From Monilinia fructicola (lineage: Eukaryota; Ascomycota; Leotiomycetes; Helotiales; Sclerotiniaceae), in NCBI GenBank assembly GCA_008692225.1, contig VICG01000007.1:338501-402500 (forward strand): 64,000 nucleotides of DNA. The letters run 5' to 3'. Positions 46,990 through 60,035 of the stretch are shown here, one piece after another (positions within the stretch are counted from its first letter, which is position 1; every line of letters begins with the position of its first letter). The notes below the pieces were generated by a model. That model ran no database searches. It was not told where the DNA came from and saw only the letters and a program-made list of their open reading frames with translations. The position numbers were made by a program, and so were the translations under genes.

Positions 46990-48633
46990 TTACGTTGGCC
47001 CGACATCCCGCCAGGGTTCCAGCGCCCGACCTTCATCGCAGCTATCAAAATTCGGCACCCCACCCTCCACCACGGGCCAGGCATCACAACGCGCACATTT
47101 CCAATTCCTCGTAATCGGGCACCAACTCTTGAGCCGCAGCAGGCGTCGGACGGGCTTTGCGCAAGCGGCTAAGGTCTCTCGAACGCCGGGCTCGCATATC
47201 GTACATGGCAGTCGCAACGGCGGACGCTCGACTGGGCGCACGACCTCGTCGGTTCTCGCGCGTTGGCACGGCGACAGATCCAGACCTCGACCTAGACCTC
47301 GAAGAAGGGGAGGTTGCGAACCGTGATGACCCGGCCCTTCGAACGAGTGAAAGGCGTGCTTACTTGGGTAACGATGGAACATCGACATCCAATGCGTCAT
47401 CGACGGGAGATCCACCGCCAGCCACAGCCGGCGGGTGGCATTCGCATTCCCCGATTCATCGCTGCCCGTCAAGGAATTCCCCAATCTAGATACAGCGCTA
47501 CGCTCTCGGCGGCTAGGCGAGCATTGTGCCCAGGACTCCGAGGTTCCCGTTTGCGAGGATCCGGAGGGAGGAAATGGCGGGGCGTTATGCGCGGCATCTG
47601 GCTTCGGACCCCCAGCTGAGATGCCCTTGAATCCTGACCAAGCGCGCGTAATCTTTTCCGTAGGCGGAGTATGTGTGGATGCGTCCGAAGATGCACGTTG
47701 GGATGCCTCGGGTGTATCGGCTGCCAGTGGACGATTCGTAGGGTCTTGCTTGCTACGACCGCCCGCCGGGGATTCAGGGCTACTTCCAGAATCACTGGGT
47801 GTAGAGTGAGGGTTTTGGATACTTGGTCTCGGGATAATCGCTCTGTTGGGTTGTCGTAAGAGTGCCGGGTTGTAGATGTTGTTCTTTTCTCCATGCAGAG
47901 ACGTATCGGAGATGATGATCAAGTAACGACTCTTATGCGGAGGGGGCGTGCGACCGCGCACTGGAGCAGCGCGAGATCCCGATTCAGAAGAAGCGCTCTC
48001 AGATTGTTTCCGACTTGGAGGCGAAGCAGGAGGTGTGTCCAGCTGTTCGAGCAACTGTTGTAGATTCTCAGCATTGAGCTGCACCGCCTTGCCCGATTCC
48101 GCCTCACCACCCCCGGGGCTGCGCTTGCGAGCCGGCAACCCCACGGCCTTCCTAAACCTATCGCTCCCCACATCCTCATCTGTATACATGCGCAAATCTC
48201 GCATCAGCGTCGAGCTCATGGAGAACAGCTTCGCCTTCCACAACGCGTCGACGACAAGCTGGACCCTGTCAAAGTCGACGACGTGTTCCGCGCAGCTGCG
48301 CTCCACAAGGTCCCTCGCAAACATCTCAAACAGGCGGAAGCGGCCGCACACCCGTCCATACAGATTCTGCTGATGCGCGGGCAGCGCCGAGAAGCGCGCG
48401 CGGAACATGAGGAACACGGCAAGCAGCTGCAGATGCTGGGCGGGGTCCCGATGCAGCGGCTTGATGAAGATGCTTTCGGGAATCTGCAGGTTTGCCGGCT
48501 GCGCGGCAGGGGTCTGCCATGGGGGTTGTGCCCTCGGCTCGTTGCGCTGTGCGCCCAGTTCTCTGAGCGCTTTCTTGCGCAGAACGTCATCCCGCTCTCG
48601 GGTCAGCTGCTCATCAGTCATTTGGTCCTCCAT
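46990..48633 (-). CDS. Unrecognised protein, GC-rich gene, up to 547 aa; C-terminus uncertain
   Basis: The ATG at 48631-48633 opens a 547-codon frame with G+C clearly above its neighbours. Residues ~45-190 look folded and helical (ESIFIKPLHRDPAQHLQLLA; FRLFEMFARDLVERSCAEHV; VQLVVDALWKAKLFSMSSTL). The rest is Ser/Pro/Arg-rich disorder. Near the 3' end another frame reads more naturally (SRSRSRSGSVAVPTRENRRG, ending EELEMCAL at 47084). So an intron or an indel between about 47330 and 47560 probably changes the true end. No known domain. The opposite strand is also open, because of the base composition, but lacks the helical pattern. Confidence 0.6.
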   Translation of the reverse strand: MEDQMTDEQLTRERDDVLRKKALRELGAQRNEPRAQPPWQTPAAQPANLQIPESIFIKPLHRDPAQHLQLLAVFLMFRARFSALPAHQQNLYGRVCGRFRLFEMFARDLVERSCAEHVVDFDRVQLVVDALWKAKLFSMSSTLMRDLRMYTDEDVGSDRFRKAVGLPARKRSPGGGEAESGKAVQLNAENLQQLLEQLDTPPASPPSRKQSESASSESGSRAAPVRGRTPPPHKSRYLIIISDTSLHGEKNNIYNPALLRQPNRAIIPRPSIQNPHSTPSDSGSSPESPAGGRSKQDPTNRPLAADTPEASQRASSDASTHTPPTEKITRAWSGFKGISAGGPKPDAAHNAPPFPPSGSSQTGTSESWAQCSPSRRERSAVSRLGNSLTGSDESGNANATRRLWLAVDLPSMTHWMSMFHRYPSKHAFHSFEGPGHHGSQPPLLRGLGRGLDLSPCQRARTDEVVRPVERPPLRLPCTICEPGVRETLAACAKPVRRLLRLKSWCPITRNWKCARCDAWPVVEGGVPNFDSCDEGRALEPWRDVGPT

Positions 48634-50190
48634 CCTGTTGTCAAATCAACGACCGAGAAGCGACACAACGAAGATTCTCCTGGCGAAGCTCTCTGTTGAG
48701 GGTCGAGAAGTTATCCGTCTTCCCTTCGCTGATTATGGTGTGATGTTAAACTCAAGGAGACGATGGACTGTTGATGACAGAAATGTTGAACGCGATATCT
48801 GTAGAAAGGAGAATCGAGCAGCAGCGAATAGTTCTTATATAGCCCAACATACCAAATACGGTGTATCCTCGCTGTACAAAACCATAGACTAACACGATGC
48901 CGGGATTGTAGATACTAGGTAGGTACCTTCCACTAACCAGTACGGCCACTGAATCGACGCGGGATTTTGTTTTCCATACGGTTGGTGCCGTATAAAGTAT
49001 CTGAGACTTTTCCTTCCCGCACGCATTGCCTACCGTTCAGCACCACCACAGCGAGTCTATCTCTTTTAACCTTGTGACGAGGCTGGACGGGAGTGAATCT
49101 GCAGACGTTTGACGATACTATCCCTTTCCCTTCCCCTCCCCTCCCCTCCTGCTCAATCTCGCACATGCTCAGCGTCTTTCAATTCGAATCGAAAAAAAAT
49201 GCCTAAAGTCCATCCAATCCATCCACCGACCGACCCAGCAACCCACCCAGCATAGCTCTGCAAGACAATGAGATCTCCAGTGAGGATGAGGAGTGCAAGA
49301 ACAGCAGTGAATCACATGGACTCTAATCATAATTATCTCCCATCAAATCAACAGCACCCCTCTCCCTTTCCACACAGCACTCAATTTTTTCTTCCCCCCT
49401 CATAACCCCCCCTATTGCCGACCCGAAATCCCAATGATGTGATTAAATCCCCACTTTACCATCCATACCATGGAGAAAGAGAGAAAGAAAGAAAGAAAGA
49501 AAGAAACAATCGACCAAACACAATTTATTCTCTACCCGATTCCATTTTTTGCCAAAGACAACCTAACCTACGGACCGGATCTTGAATTCGAAAGAATGAA
49601 TGTATGCGAAGAACCAAGGGTTATCTTGAGAGGATGATGATGAGTATGATGATATTTATACATCCATATTCATCGGGCGATTCCATGCAAGATATTAATT
49701 ATATCAACGACCTCCTGCAAATTTCAAGTATAATCTAACATTTGAATTGGAAGGAGTGCTCAAGGTTTACATACATACATACATACATACAGCAGTGCGG
49801 ATTATTAATCATTACCAAAGGAGTTTGAAGAAGTAGCTCATACTCTCCTTGCCCTCCCACCAACCTCCCCATCTAGCCAACGTCAAACCTATTCTGCCAG
49901 ATGCATATAAGCTCCAAACTAAATCATGCCAAACCGTGCCAAACATGCCAAAGAAATTCAAACCAACCACGATAACCTCCAAACGCCCGAGTGAGGTATT
50001 TATCCTTTACTCTTCCATTTGAGGAATGGCACCCTGAAGACCCTACTAACCCATTGATTCATGAAACGCTATCAATGCATCTCGATTCATATTAACCCCC
50101 ACCCCATTACGCCGAACAATGCGATAATCGATCACGACGCCTTCTATCTTATGCTTTCATTAATTAACATGTCCGTCCTTCTCAATGACT
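48634..50190. other. Intergenic region
   Basis: Promoter of the GC-rich gene and 3' flank of KOG1. Contains a GAAA tract (about 49475-49505) and a TACA tetranucleotide tract (about 49770-49790). The ORF at 50061-50300 overlaps the KOG1 3' end antisense. Confidence 0.5.
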
Positions 50191-53100
50191 TCAATACTCG
50201 GTTGATGGCACTTTTCGCTCCGCACACGAGAACAGATTTATATGATTATCGCCTCTCGCAGCACAAGCCAACATCATGCGATGTGGATGGAAAGCCGTAG
50301 CTGAAATGGGTGATTGCCGAGCTTGGTGTAAGAAACTGGAATATGGCTCTACTCTTGAGAGTTCTCTACCGTCGAAATTAAAAACCTTGACAGTATGATT
50401 TCCCGTTCCACTGGACATAGGTTAGCAATACTCAAGGAGTGGAAAAGAAGCAGACTTACACAGCAAATACCGGAAGATGTTCATGAGTGCTAGCAGTACG
50501 TAAAGTCTCCTTTGTTGCTTGAATGGTTCGCAGTGGTTTGTCCATTCGAATATCCCAAAGTTTAACCTTGCCATTTCGACTGGCGGAGAGAAGCTCTCTT
50601 TGCCCACCTCGTTGCATGTGCACACTCTTGATCCACACACGGTCAGATTCGTCTTTCCATTTCTTAACCATGGCTTCCTGTGGCTTGTTTCGAGCATCGA
50701 ATACTCGAATGGCCCCATCACCAAAACCAGCGACAAAAACATTTCCCGTCATCTGATCAGAAGTTAATGAAGTGACGCAAGAACCGGATCGCGCATTGAT
50801 ATCCACAACACAGAGCTCTGGCGCCGCTGCCCATACTCGAATCACCTTCACATCACCGGCTACCAAAAGCTTGCCAGTCACTTGTTGCCAATCGAATACC
50901 ATTCCAGAGTTGACATTACTTGGCACGAGATGAGTCAAAGCTCTCCATGCCGACGCAACCTCAATCTTTTTATCCGAGTCATAATTCCTATATATTCGAA
51001 TGACACCATCTGAAGATCCTGTCAATAAGAAGGCCTGATCGTCTTCATTTATGAACTGGAGATCGCTAATTCTTGAGCCTTCAGGGTTACCATTGGAAAA
51101 TCGACTTAGGCGGTCTTGTTTCTTCCAATCCCACACACATATCGTATCTCGATCATCGGATACAGCAAGATGGTCTTCGAATTGATGGAGGGTCATCTTT
51201 GAAGGCTGACTAGAGTTGTTAAAGAACCCGGTCGCGTGCGTCCACTTTCCATTGCCGGCAATTTCTTTCTGGGGTTGAGTTTCACGCAAAATTGCTTCAT
51301 TCCTTGATCTTCGCCAGAGTCGCTCATTGTAATCGGTACTGCCTGGCTCTTCAGCTTCGTTGGGCTTCATCTGTGGTTCACGGAAATATTCAATCGACCA
51401 TTCCAAGAAACTGCTTTCCAATGGTATGACAGGCGTTTCTGATGCCTTGCGAGGCTGGAAACCGCCTGAAGTTGGCTCTTTCGCTACATGATATGTGCCA
51501 GTAGTAGATACAACGTCATTTTGCTCCGGTGGGGGATTAAAGTCGGGCGGAAGACGCGATCGCATCGGTAGAGAGTTTCGCTGAAGGCCGGGTGATTTCA
51601 AGCCAGATCTGCCAGTTGAGTCGGGTGGAGTAGCCTCGCCGGTAGAGCCACCAAAAGGCAACGAAGGCAGAGTGAAAAGATAACTAGCTGTTCTTTTAAG
51701 TAAACCTTGCTGGCTAGATTGGGTACCTGAAAATGTATCTTGTCGAGTCGGTGTGCTAGGTCGTTGCTCGGATGTTTGTTGTTTCGATGCCTTTTGGTTT
51801 CGCTGAAAGTCGACTTATATCGTCAAAGAGACTGCGTGCCGCAGCCCCAACAGGCGATTGAAGGAGTGACGCATGAAGACAATCGACGATAATGGTTGCG
51901 TTGCGCTGGACCTCAGGATGGGGGTCAATGGTCATGATGAGTACATGTTTCCAAACCACAGCAAAAATGGAGTTGTGAGATAAGCCCTGAGCTGTAGCTT
52001 TAATGGTGCCATCCTTATTTCTGTTATCCATACGAGCATAATGCAAGCCCATCTTATGATCGTTTCCGTCGTCGACAGGAGGGGATTGTCTGTACTCGCG
52101 TTCTTCTTGCAATTGCTCAAATGCAACTACCCAGAACTTGGCTTCATATCGATGGATAAGCTTCGAAAAGTAGACCAAAAGTTCTTTACGGACCATAGCA
52201 TTTCCATCATTTGCCAATTCAATAACTGTCCAGGATATTGATTCTTCGTTTCGGGCCACTTCATCCGTTAAATCAGGGATTCCCAGGAAAGTTGTCATCG
52301 CGTATAACATAGCCGCTCTAACTTCGCAGCACACATCACGAACCAGACCAGAAAGCTTAGCAGGGGCATTTTCTCTGATGCCTCGCCATTTTGCTTCCGG
52401 AAGATCATTCCAGAGCTGACTGATACAAAGGCACGCCCATTGTCGCAAGAGTGGATTGTCTGCGTTCTGCAAGTGTGTCAAACAGTAAGTCATGATGTCT
52501 GTTTGATTGCAAACATTTTGACCTTGCTTGTATCCATTGCAAAGCATGGCTAGAATAAAGGCACACATAGCTTTATGCTCAAGACTGTCCACTACTGGGA
52601 GACCTTCATTGGGTTTCAGGATACTCGAAAAATAGTTGTAGCCACTATCTTTCAGCAGATCTTGTTGGCATGTGATATCGACAGCCAGAACACGAGTCCA
52701 GATGAAGACCATCACAGGTTTCAATTCTGCCGCGGCTGATTGCAACAACTTTAGAACATATGGAAAGATTCCTATGCTCAAAGCAAGGTTCACTGCCCAA
52801 GGACCCATGTCAAGAAACTTCCCTAAAAGTATCAAAGCTCGTACTCTATGTTGCTGACTGAGAAGGACCTGCAGAACAACTGGAAGCTGATCTGGAGCTT
52901 TGTGGGTTACAGCACCTTGGGTCAGGTAAACCTCGAATGCTGTGAGTTGTTCTGTGAAGAAACTTGAATTCTGGAATTCATAATCTGGAAGTTGACCAGC
53001 CTCCTTCTTCTCTAGCGATGGCAATTGAGCTAAAGCCATCTCCACTGCTAAATCCCAACTTTCCCAAAGGGGGTGTTGATGAGTGTCGGGAAGCTCTGGA

Positions 53101-55106
53101 TATGATTGTGGATGACATCCATAAGCAGACATAATCCTCTGCGACAACAGGAAGTTTCGGAACAAAGCTGCAACCATTAGATCTTGTCGGAAGAATTTTC
53201 TGAACAAGGGCCGAGGAAGGGTGGTCCAGGCTATGGTGTCTGTGATGGCTGTAAATATCCAGTTTAGCTCGCCCAGAGGAGTCCGTCTTTCTTGCAGCCT
53301 GCCAGGAAGCTTTTTGGCTCGTTCTGGTGAGATTTGCGATGGGAGTGGATTCTGAAGGACAAAGAACCATAATGCCATCTCGATAGGGGTAGTGAGACAA
53401 GCAGTGAAGACATCGGCCGGAAGTAGAGGATTTGTAGGTAGATTTTCCTTTACGCCGCAGGCTGCCAGGTGAATGTAAGGTTTGTAGTTTGTAACTATAT
53501 AATTTGGATCCTTGTTCAGATTCTCAAGCTCTTCCTGCTCATGTTTTTCAACAAATCGATGGAAGTTGTTCAAGATATTGCCAGAGTCTGAACAGTCCCA
53601 AACAAAAAATGTAGGTGCTTGTAGCCATGTTTGTAGATCATACAATGAAACTGGAATGTACTGAGTGTAGTTCTTGTTGAATACCCAAATTTCGCCAGAT
53701 GAAGTAGGTTTTGGAACACCATGGCCATTATAGTGGAAGAGGACTCGTTCCTCTTTAGCATTCCGACGAAGTGATATGCAGAATTTCTTCGTCTCCTCAA
53801 CGGACGGGTCCAAGTACTGCTTGTATCTTGTTCGAATAGCCAACGTCTCGTATTGGGCTTGTAATGATTTTCCAATCGTTTCCAAAGCCTTTTGCACTGG
53901 AGGGTGTGTAGGATCCTGCCAGGCCTCTAAATTTTGCGCCAGGTGTAGTCTTCAATTGATCAGGTGGTTCAACTCCAATGTTGAGGCATATTGCTAACGC
54001 TGCAGAGACCGTTTTTAGACGATCCTTCATCCTCCAATCCTGAAGTTCGTATCCCAGTAACTTGGGGTTGCCCGTCGTCTCGTGTCTTTTATCTGTAAAG
54101 TACATGTACCAGTTCTGTTGTGTGATGTCAGTGCTTGTTTCTGTTCCAATATCCACATAATCATCGCCAAATCTCCAGCTCAATGAAGACTGGAGGTGAC
54201 AGTAATGCCCTCGACGAGCTGCTAAGCAACCTTCCGAGACTGCTAGCACATATTCATGTCTTTCTCCAAAAAAACCTGCAGATTTCTCATCTTCATTTGA
54301 CGCAGCTGAGAAGAAGTCAAAACTTTCAACAAAAGAGGAGTAACTTAAACTCCCAACGTCAAAATAATCTTGCATGCTTTGATAAAAAAGTATTCAATGG
54401 AATATACAGTTTGCTTATGTCGGAGATTTGTCGAGTGGTAGGAGAAGGCATGTTCAAAGGCATAAAAAGTTGATGTTCGATCTAGATACCAAGAGTAAAG
54501 GAAAGAGTGACTTGGACTTACGTTTGCTAGTTGCGAAACATATTCTTCAGATGCATAATTAGTTCCAAATCCATGTCGCTCTCCCCAATCTTGTACATCA
54601 TCTTCCATATTGGTATCTATATCTTCTCCTCGTGGGCCAAAGTCACTCTTTGATCTTTGAAGCAATGGAGTTGGTCGGCGCCTTATTTTATCTGGTTCCG
54701 AATCCTCTTGTGATGATTCTGCGGTGACTCCAGCGACTCCAGCTGAAGTTGGTGGTCGTGTACTTGCTGGTGTTGATCCATTCTGCGCCATAGTATGAAT
54801 GCGACCTGAATTCACATGGGGATATGCAGATCCAGCCTCTGTGCCATTGACAGGTTGGACTGGGTCATTGCTCACAGTATGTCTTAAATTCATCGTCGCT
54901 AATGTGCCATTCATACCATTTATTACGGGAGAGGAATTTTGTAGTTGTTTTGAGGTCAGCGCAGTGTCGGAGGTGTAGCTTTGTGGTTGCGGTTGCGGTT
55001 GCGGTTGTTGTTGACCTGAAGGTGAAATTAAATTTGGAGAGAGACTTGATCGGTGTGGGTTATGTTGTTGACGAGGAGTTCCATGTTGAAGCGCAACTGC
55101 TGTCAT
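50191..55106 (-). CDS. KOG1: Raptor orthologue Kog1 (TORC1 scaffold), about 1,485 aa, two extra bases
   Basis: Kog1/raptor presents substrates to the TOR kinase in TORC1 at the vacuole. Exon 1 (54522-55106) is a Gln/Ser-rich N-terminus ending YASEEYVSQLAN. A 407-nt intron, long for this window, leads to exon 2 (50460-54114). The raptor N-terminal caspase-like domain shows WYMYFTDKRHETTGNP, DWRMKDRLKTVSAAL, FHYNGHGVPKPT and FVWDCSDSGNI. HEAT repeats follow (LRQWACLCISQLW), then a Ser/Pro-rich linker and seven-bladed WD40 propeller repeats (DTICVWDWKK, SSDGVIRIYRNYD, GDGAIRVFDARN, RNGKVKLWDIR). Exon 3 (50191-50410) gives the last blade. Frame breaks at 53929-53935 and 51806-51808 vanish if one base is removed at each, giving 4,458 nt with correct phases. 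Confidence 0.93.
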
Positions 55107-57107
55107 GGTCTTGGATGGGAAAGCTGCCCTTCTTCAGATGTCAAGCGCTCATTGGGCAGTTGGAAGTTGAGGAAAAGAATAAATCGAGGCGGTCGAGAGG
55201 GCGGTCGAGGTACTGTATCGGTAAGACTGTGCGATAAGTTGATGAAAGTGCTCTAAGAAGAGAATCTGGTGAGCATTAGGTAAATAGATGGAATTATATA
55301 CCAACCAGATACGCGCATTGCCAGAAAGGACCAACAGTGTGGGAAATGATTACAAACTGACCTACGAATGGGGTGAATTATACAATTATACAATTATACA
55401 ATCATATAATTATATAATGACCAATCCCACGAGCTTGAGCGTCCAATCCAATTGGAAGCCACCAGCCAATGTATGTATATACAGTACTACCTAAGAAGTG
55501 TACCTACGTACCAGGAGGTCCACGGTGTTCAAGTGAATAACGAAGATGGAGGTATCTGCACGAGCCCGATGTGAATCGAATATCCCGTCCGGTAGGCTTT
55601 CCGCTCACTTTCCCGGCTTACGAAATACCACCTTGATAAGATGGATAGATAGATACCTCCAGGGCTGTTACTTCAGGTTGTTTGTTTGGACTGTAGTTGT
55701 CATGGATTGCTGTGATGAATGGAAGATGAATGGAAGACCGCCTTCATAGCCGAAGTTGACAAATTCTAGCCGCTTTTATACGTTACGCCACTTTAGTGTG
55801 GCTGATGTAGCCGTTGATCGGATCCACTTATTCTTGTGGCGCAACCAACATGGAACGAACATTGAATGAACATTGATGTTAGAACTGACTACAAGTAGTA
55901 ACGTTGGAATACTCTACTCGTCTACAGGTACTCACGCGTAAGTAATAAAGTTGAGGCGAGACGAGTTGAAGAACTTTGAGGAATTAAGTTATTGTTACCT
56001 ACTCCAGTTCCCACTCCAGTTCCTACTCCAGTTCCTACTACAGTTCCTACTACAATTCCCACCTACCTAGGTCCTAGGTACCTACAAGACTCCCCAAGTA
56101 CATAAGCACATTTTACAGTAGGACAGGAGTACACAAGCTTGCTTACCCACCTAGGTACAAAAAACCCTTGGTATTGAGTTGACTGCCACTGAAAACGCAG
56201 GTAGAACTATTGGGGTCCGGGATGCATATGTCTAGACAGTCTATACAGTATGTATTTCTAACCCTCTAAACGCTCTAACTTCTATCCGGACTTTGAACTC
56301 ATCCTCCCGCTACGCTACTATCATCATCAATCACTGCGTCGATTTGCTGGTGTTTTGCACTTAGCATTAGTCATGACGAGTTATTGCATACACGATACAC
56401 GTTGCTGTAACCGAACTGTCTTTTTGGTATATCGCTGCATAAGGGGATCTGAGCACTATCTTCCTCCTTTCATAGGTAAGAACCAAGAGATCCCCAGAGT
56501 TCCGGTTTGGCAAAAAGAAAAGGAAAAAAGCAAAACAGAAGAAGAAAGGGCAGAAATCATCATGCAGAACATACATGCCACTTTATTCCAAAAGACACGC
56601 GGTCATGACTGTCCTTTGGAGGATTTCATTGCCATTTACCGTAGCTGGAGAATTGATGCAATTTTGTACCCATTACGTAGGTCATCCGTCAAACAATTTG
56701 GAAGGATCTTAACCGCTTGAGATGCACAACCCCCAAGACAATGCGCCAATTGCATGTTGCATTCGCTTCCTGTTCCAGAGTATCAGACGACGAACGACGA
56801 TGGAGGTAATGGTTTGGGGGTGAGGATGTAACCGTTCCCCCGGATCCTCCTCAGCTTGAATGGATCTTAAAATGGCACCGTACTGCATGAAAGCGTGGTG
56901 GTAGGAGGATCAAAAGTCTATTTATCGATCTCGTGGATACATGGCCACTTGATATGATTGTATCGCCCAGATCTCTCCATCTCTTCTCATTTGTTGAACG
57001 GGAAGGTAAGAAATGTGACAGTATGCAGCCGGGCATTTCTAGCCCCAACGCACAGTCATGATTGGACCTATAGGAAAGTGAGCTGTCTTCGAGCGGGCCA
57101 TGTTCTA
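55107..57107. other. Gene-poor region upstream of KOG1
   Basis: Long promoter-side spacer. An ATACAATT-type repeat (about 55380-55420) and a CAGTTCC(T/C)AC repeat (about 56003-56060) are seen. The ORF at 56355-56720 ends with a fairly protein-like stretch but has no recognisable domain. Confidence 0.4.
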
Positions 57108-57298
57108 CAGTCCCCCCCCCTGAATAAAGGGCAAAAATATGGGTATACCCACAATCTTTTATTTTGCTGGCAACGACGACGCATAGGCCAATCAAAGAAT
57201 ATTCCAGTAGATTCTATTGGCCAAAAAACCTCTGAATTACTTATATAATACCAGTGGGTATACCCATAATTTTGCCCTTTATTCAGGGGAGGGGACTG
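57108..57298. mobile_element. 191-bp MITE with 45-bp TIRs and TA duplication
   Basis: Left end CAGTCCCC, a C run, then TGAATAAAGGGCAAAA and ATGGGTATACCCAC. The right end is its inverse over about 45 bp, with only small differences. TA flanks both sides (57106-57107 and 57299-57300). Too short to encode anything. The preserved arms suggest recent activity. It is not A+T-decayed, unlike the other elements in this window. Confidence 0.88.
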
Positions 57299-57499
57299 TA
57301 TCTAATGCAACCTGGAACGATTAAAAAGCGACGCACTGCTAATCCGGGACTGTGAGTCTGTGACAATACGATCGCAATGTCGCATTCGTATATGATATAT
57401 GGTTGGTTGAATTGAGGGCGAATGCTGCGGGTGCCGACATATGGTTGTTACAACTTAACCCCCTTCCCTACTGTATGAAGACCCTCAGGATTCCATCAA

Positions 57500-58560
57500 T
57501 TGTTCGAGAATGATGGAGATAATCATACGTGAAAGAGGAAAAGGGATGAGAAGGTTGCGAAGGTCGAGAGAAGCGTATTTGAAGGAAAAGTAAAAGTAAA
57601 AGTAACAACGAAAGAAAAGGTAAAAGTAAAAATAAAAGCAAAAGCAAAAGAAAAGATAAAAGTAAAAATAAAAGTAAGATTAAAAGTAAAATTAATAGTA
57701 AAAACAAAAATAACATAAAATAAAAAATGAGCAGGTGGCTGTTTGTATATAGAAATAATCGAGGATTTAATGTTTTGTAGTTGATTGATATTTATTTATA
57801 TCGATCCTTATAGCCCTATCTACTTATAAATCTATCTGGGTGGGGATGGTATTTAATGAAACATGAAACCATTAATCGAAAGGAGTCAAGTGAGTACAAT
57901 CTTATATATATGTATGTCTGTGTATATGTATATGAATATGTATATGAATATATATATATGAATATAAATATGAATATAAATATGAATATAATATGAATAT
58001 AAATATGAATATGTATCTATATGTGGATGATGAATGTAACGAGTATAATGCATTGGGTTGAACAGAAATGAAGGGGAATTAATTGCTTGAGAGTCAGGGG
58101 TAGAACTAAGTAACCACCATTTTGATATGGAAAGAGGGCTAAAGCTGAAGCGGAACTTAATCGAGAGCCTTGGAGTGATGAACGATCATACTTACTGTAT
58201 GGGAAGTTGAGAAACTTCCAGGTTCTCCTATAAAAACTTTAAGAGCGAGAAAGCGAGGAAGCGAAAGGAGAGAAGTTGAGAAGTTGAGAAATTGAGAAGT
58301 TGAAAAGTTGAGAAGTTGAGAATGATAATGTTTGTAAATAGTTGAATAATTGAATAGTTGAATAGTTGAATAGTTGAATAGTTGAATAGTTGAATAGTTA
58401 AATAGTTGAATAGTTGAATAGTTGAATAGTTGAATAGTTGAATAGTTGAATAGTTGAATAGTTGAATAGTAGAATAATAGAATAATAGAATAGTAAAATA
58501 ATAAAATAAAGAAAAAAGTAAAATAAAGAAAAAAAGAATTAAGAGAAGAAAAGAAAATAT
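57500..58560. repeat. Low-complexity tract with short tandem arrays
   Basis: A purine-rich AAAAGT-type tract (about 57590-57725), an ATGAATATAA-type array (about 57930-58015), GAGAAGTT repeats (about 58270-58320) and an 8-bp AGTTGAAT array of about 15 units (about 58340-58478). No gene. Confidence 0.8.
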
Positions 58561-59362
58561 ATAATACGAGTTTAAAAGTTTATAATATGATTAATATAAT
58601 AATATCTTAATAGTATTTATATATTAGATATCTATATATATACTCGAGTATAATAATTATAATAATAATAATACTATTATATATAAATACTCTATACTTT
58701 ATATATAATAGATATAAAGAAAGATTATAATAAGAACCTTAGAACTTCTAATTCGATTTCTTTTCTACTTACTAATTATAATTACTAATCTATTTATAAG
58801 TTATTATAATATCAATTATTATTTAAATTTAAGAAGGATAATATTAAAGCATAACACCTAAGTAGTAAGCATATAGAGATAGATAATATTAATGTAAGCT
58901 TACGAATCCTATACTTACTTATCCTCCGATACTAAAACTACTTATTATCTATTACCTACTATTTACTACTTACTACCTACTACTTATTTACTACCTAACA
59001 AATACTTTGTACCCTCTCCCCCTTTCTCAACCTTCTCTCACGGCCATCATAATATACTTTCTTTCTCCCCTCTCAAAATCGGGCATTGATATTGAGATGG
59101 ATATATTTATAACCTTGGAACCTTGGAACCTTGGAACCATACACCAGATTCCAACTCAGTAGAGGACAGACTCGAGACAGGATGCATGTGATTGGAGAGG
59201 AACGATAGCCCCCTGGTATATCTCATATTAAAATTGTGGTTCTCAGGTACATGAGGTTTAAAACAAGGCGTAATATAATTTAATATAATAATATATACTC
59301 TATATATTTAAATATATAGATTAATTAAAAGTTAAATAGTAAACAATTACTATAATTAATAA

Positions 59363-59429
<67 letters not shown>

Positions 59430-59937
59430 ATATAAATAAATATAATAAATAGTAAAATAATAAATAGTAAATAATATCTCTATTATTTCTAGAATTTCTC
59501 TATTTATATATCTATATATCTATATATTTATATATAGATATATCTATCTATATAAGTAAAATATAAGTATAAAAAAGGTACTTGCGCCGAGAGAAGATAA
59601 TTAATAGACAGGAAATCAAATTTAAAAGGTTTCTTAGATCAAGTAGGATTTAAGGCTTTCTCTCTTTTCCTCTTCTCTCTTCTCTTCTCCTATCTCTCCT
59701 CTCTTCTCTTACCTACCTAGGTACCTACCTAATCAAAGACTTAAGGATTAATAGGTTAATAGATCAATAGGTTAATCGAGTAACGAATAAACCTATATAC
59801 TTATCTAAGTATAAGTCGATAATAGAAGCAAATAAGTAATAATTAAAAAAGTAAAAAGTATAAACGGAAAATAATAATTTTAGAATTAATCGTAACCTAT
59901 ACTTAATTAGCTTTTATATTTATACTATTAGTAATTC

Positions 59938-60033
<96 letters not shown>

Positions 60034-60035
60034 GG
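58561..60035. repeat. A+T-rich, gene-free tract with AAAT and ATT microsatellites
   Basis: Contains an AAAT tetranucleotide array of about 20 units (about 59361-59440) and an ATT array of about 31 units (about 59938-60031). The rest has strongly biased composition without ORFs. I see no matching terminal repeats, so it is not clearly a transposon. Confidence 0.8.

Noticed and set aside
53797..54375. KOG1 exon 2 starting at the AG near 54276 (frame with GERHEYVLAVSEG)
   Set aside because: The later acceptor at 54115-54117 joins phase 0 to NWYMYFTDKR, which fits the raptor family; the upstream extension does not.
57468..57716. Leucine-rich, membrane-like minus-strand ORF
   Set aside because: Produced by the AAAAGT-type purine tract; no start context or conserved feature.
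58330..58480. Regular 8-bp repeat considered as a CRISPR-like array
   Set aside because: There are no spacers, and the genome is eukaryotic; it is a simple tandem repeat.
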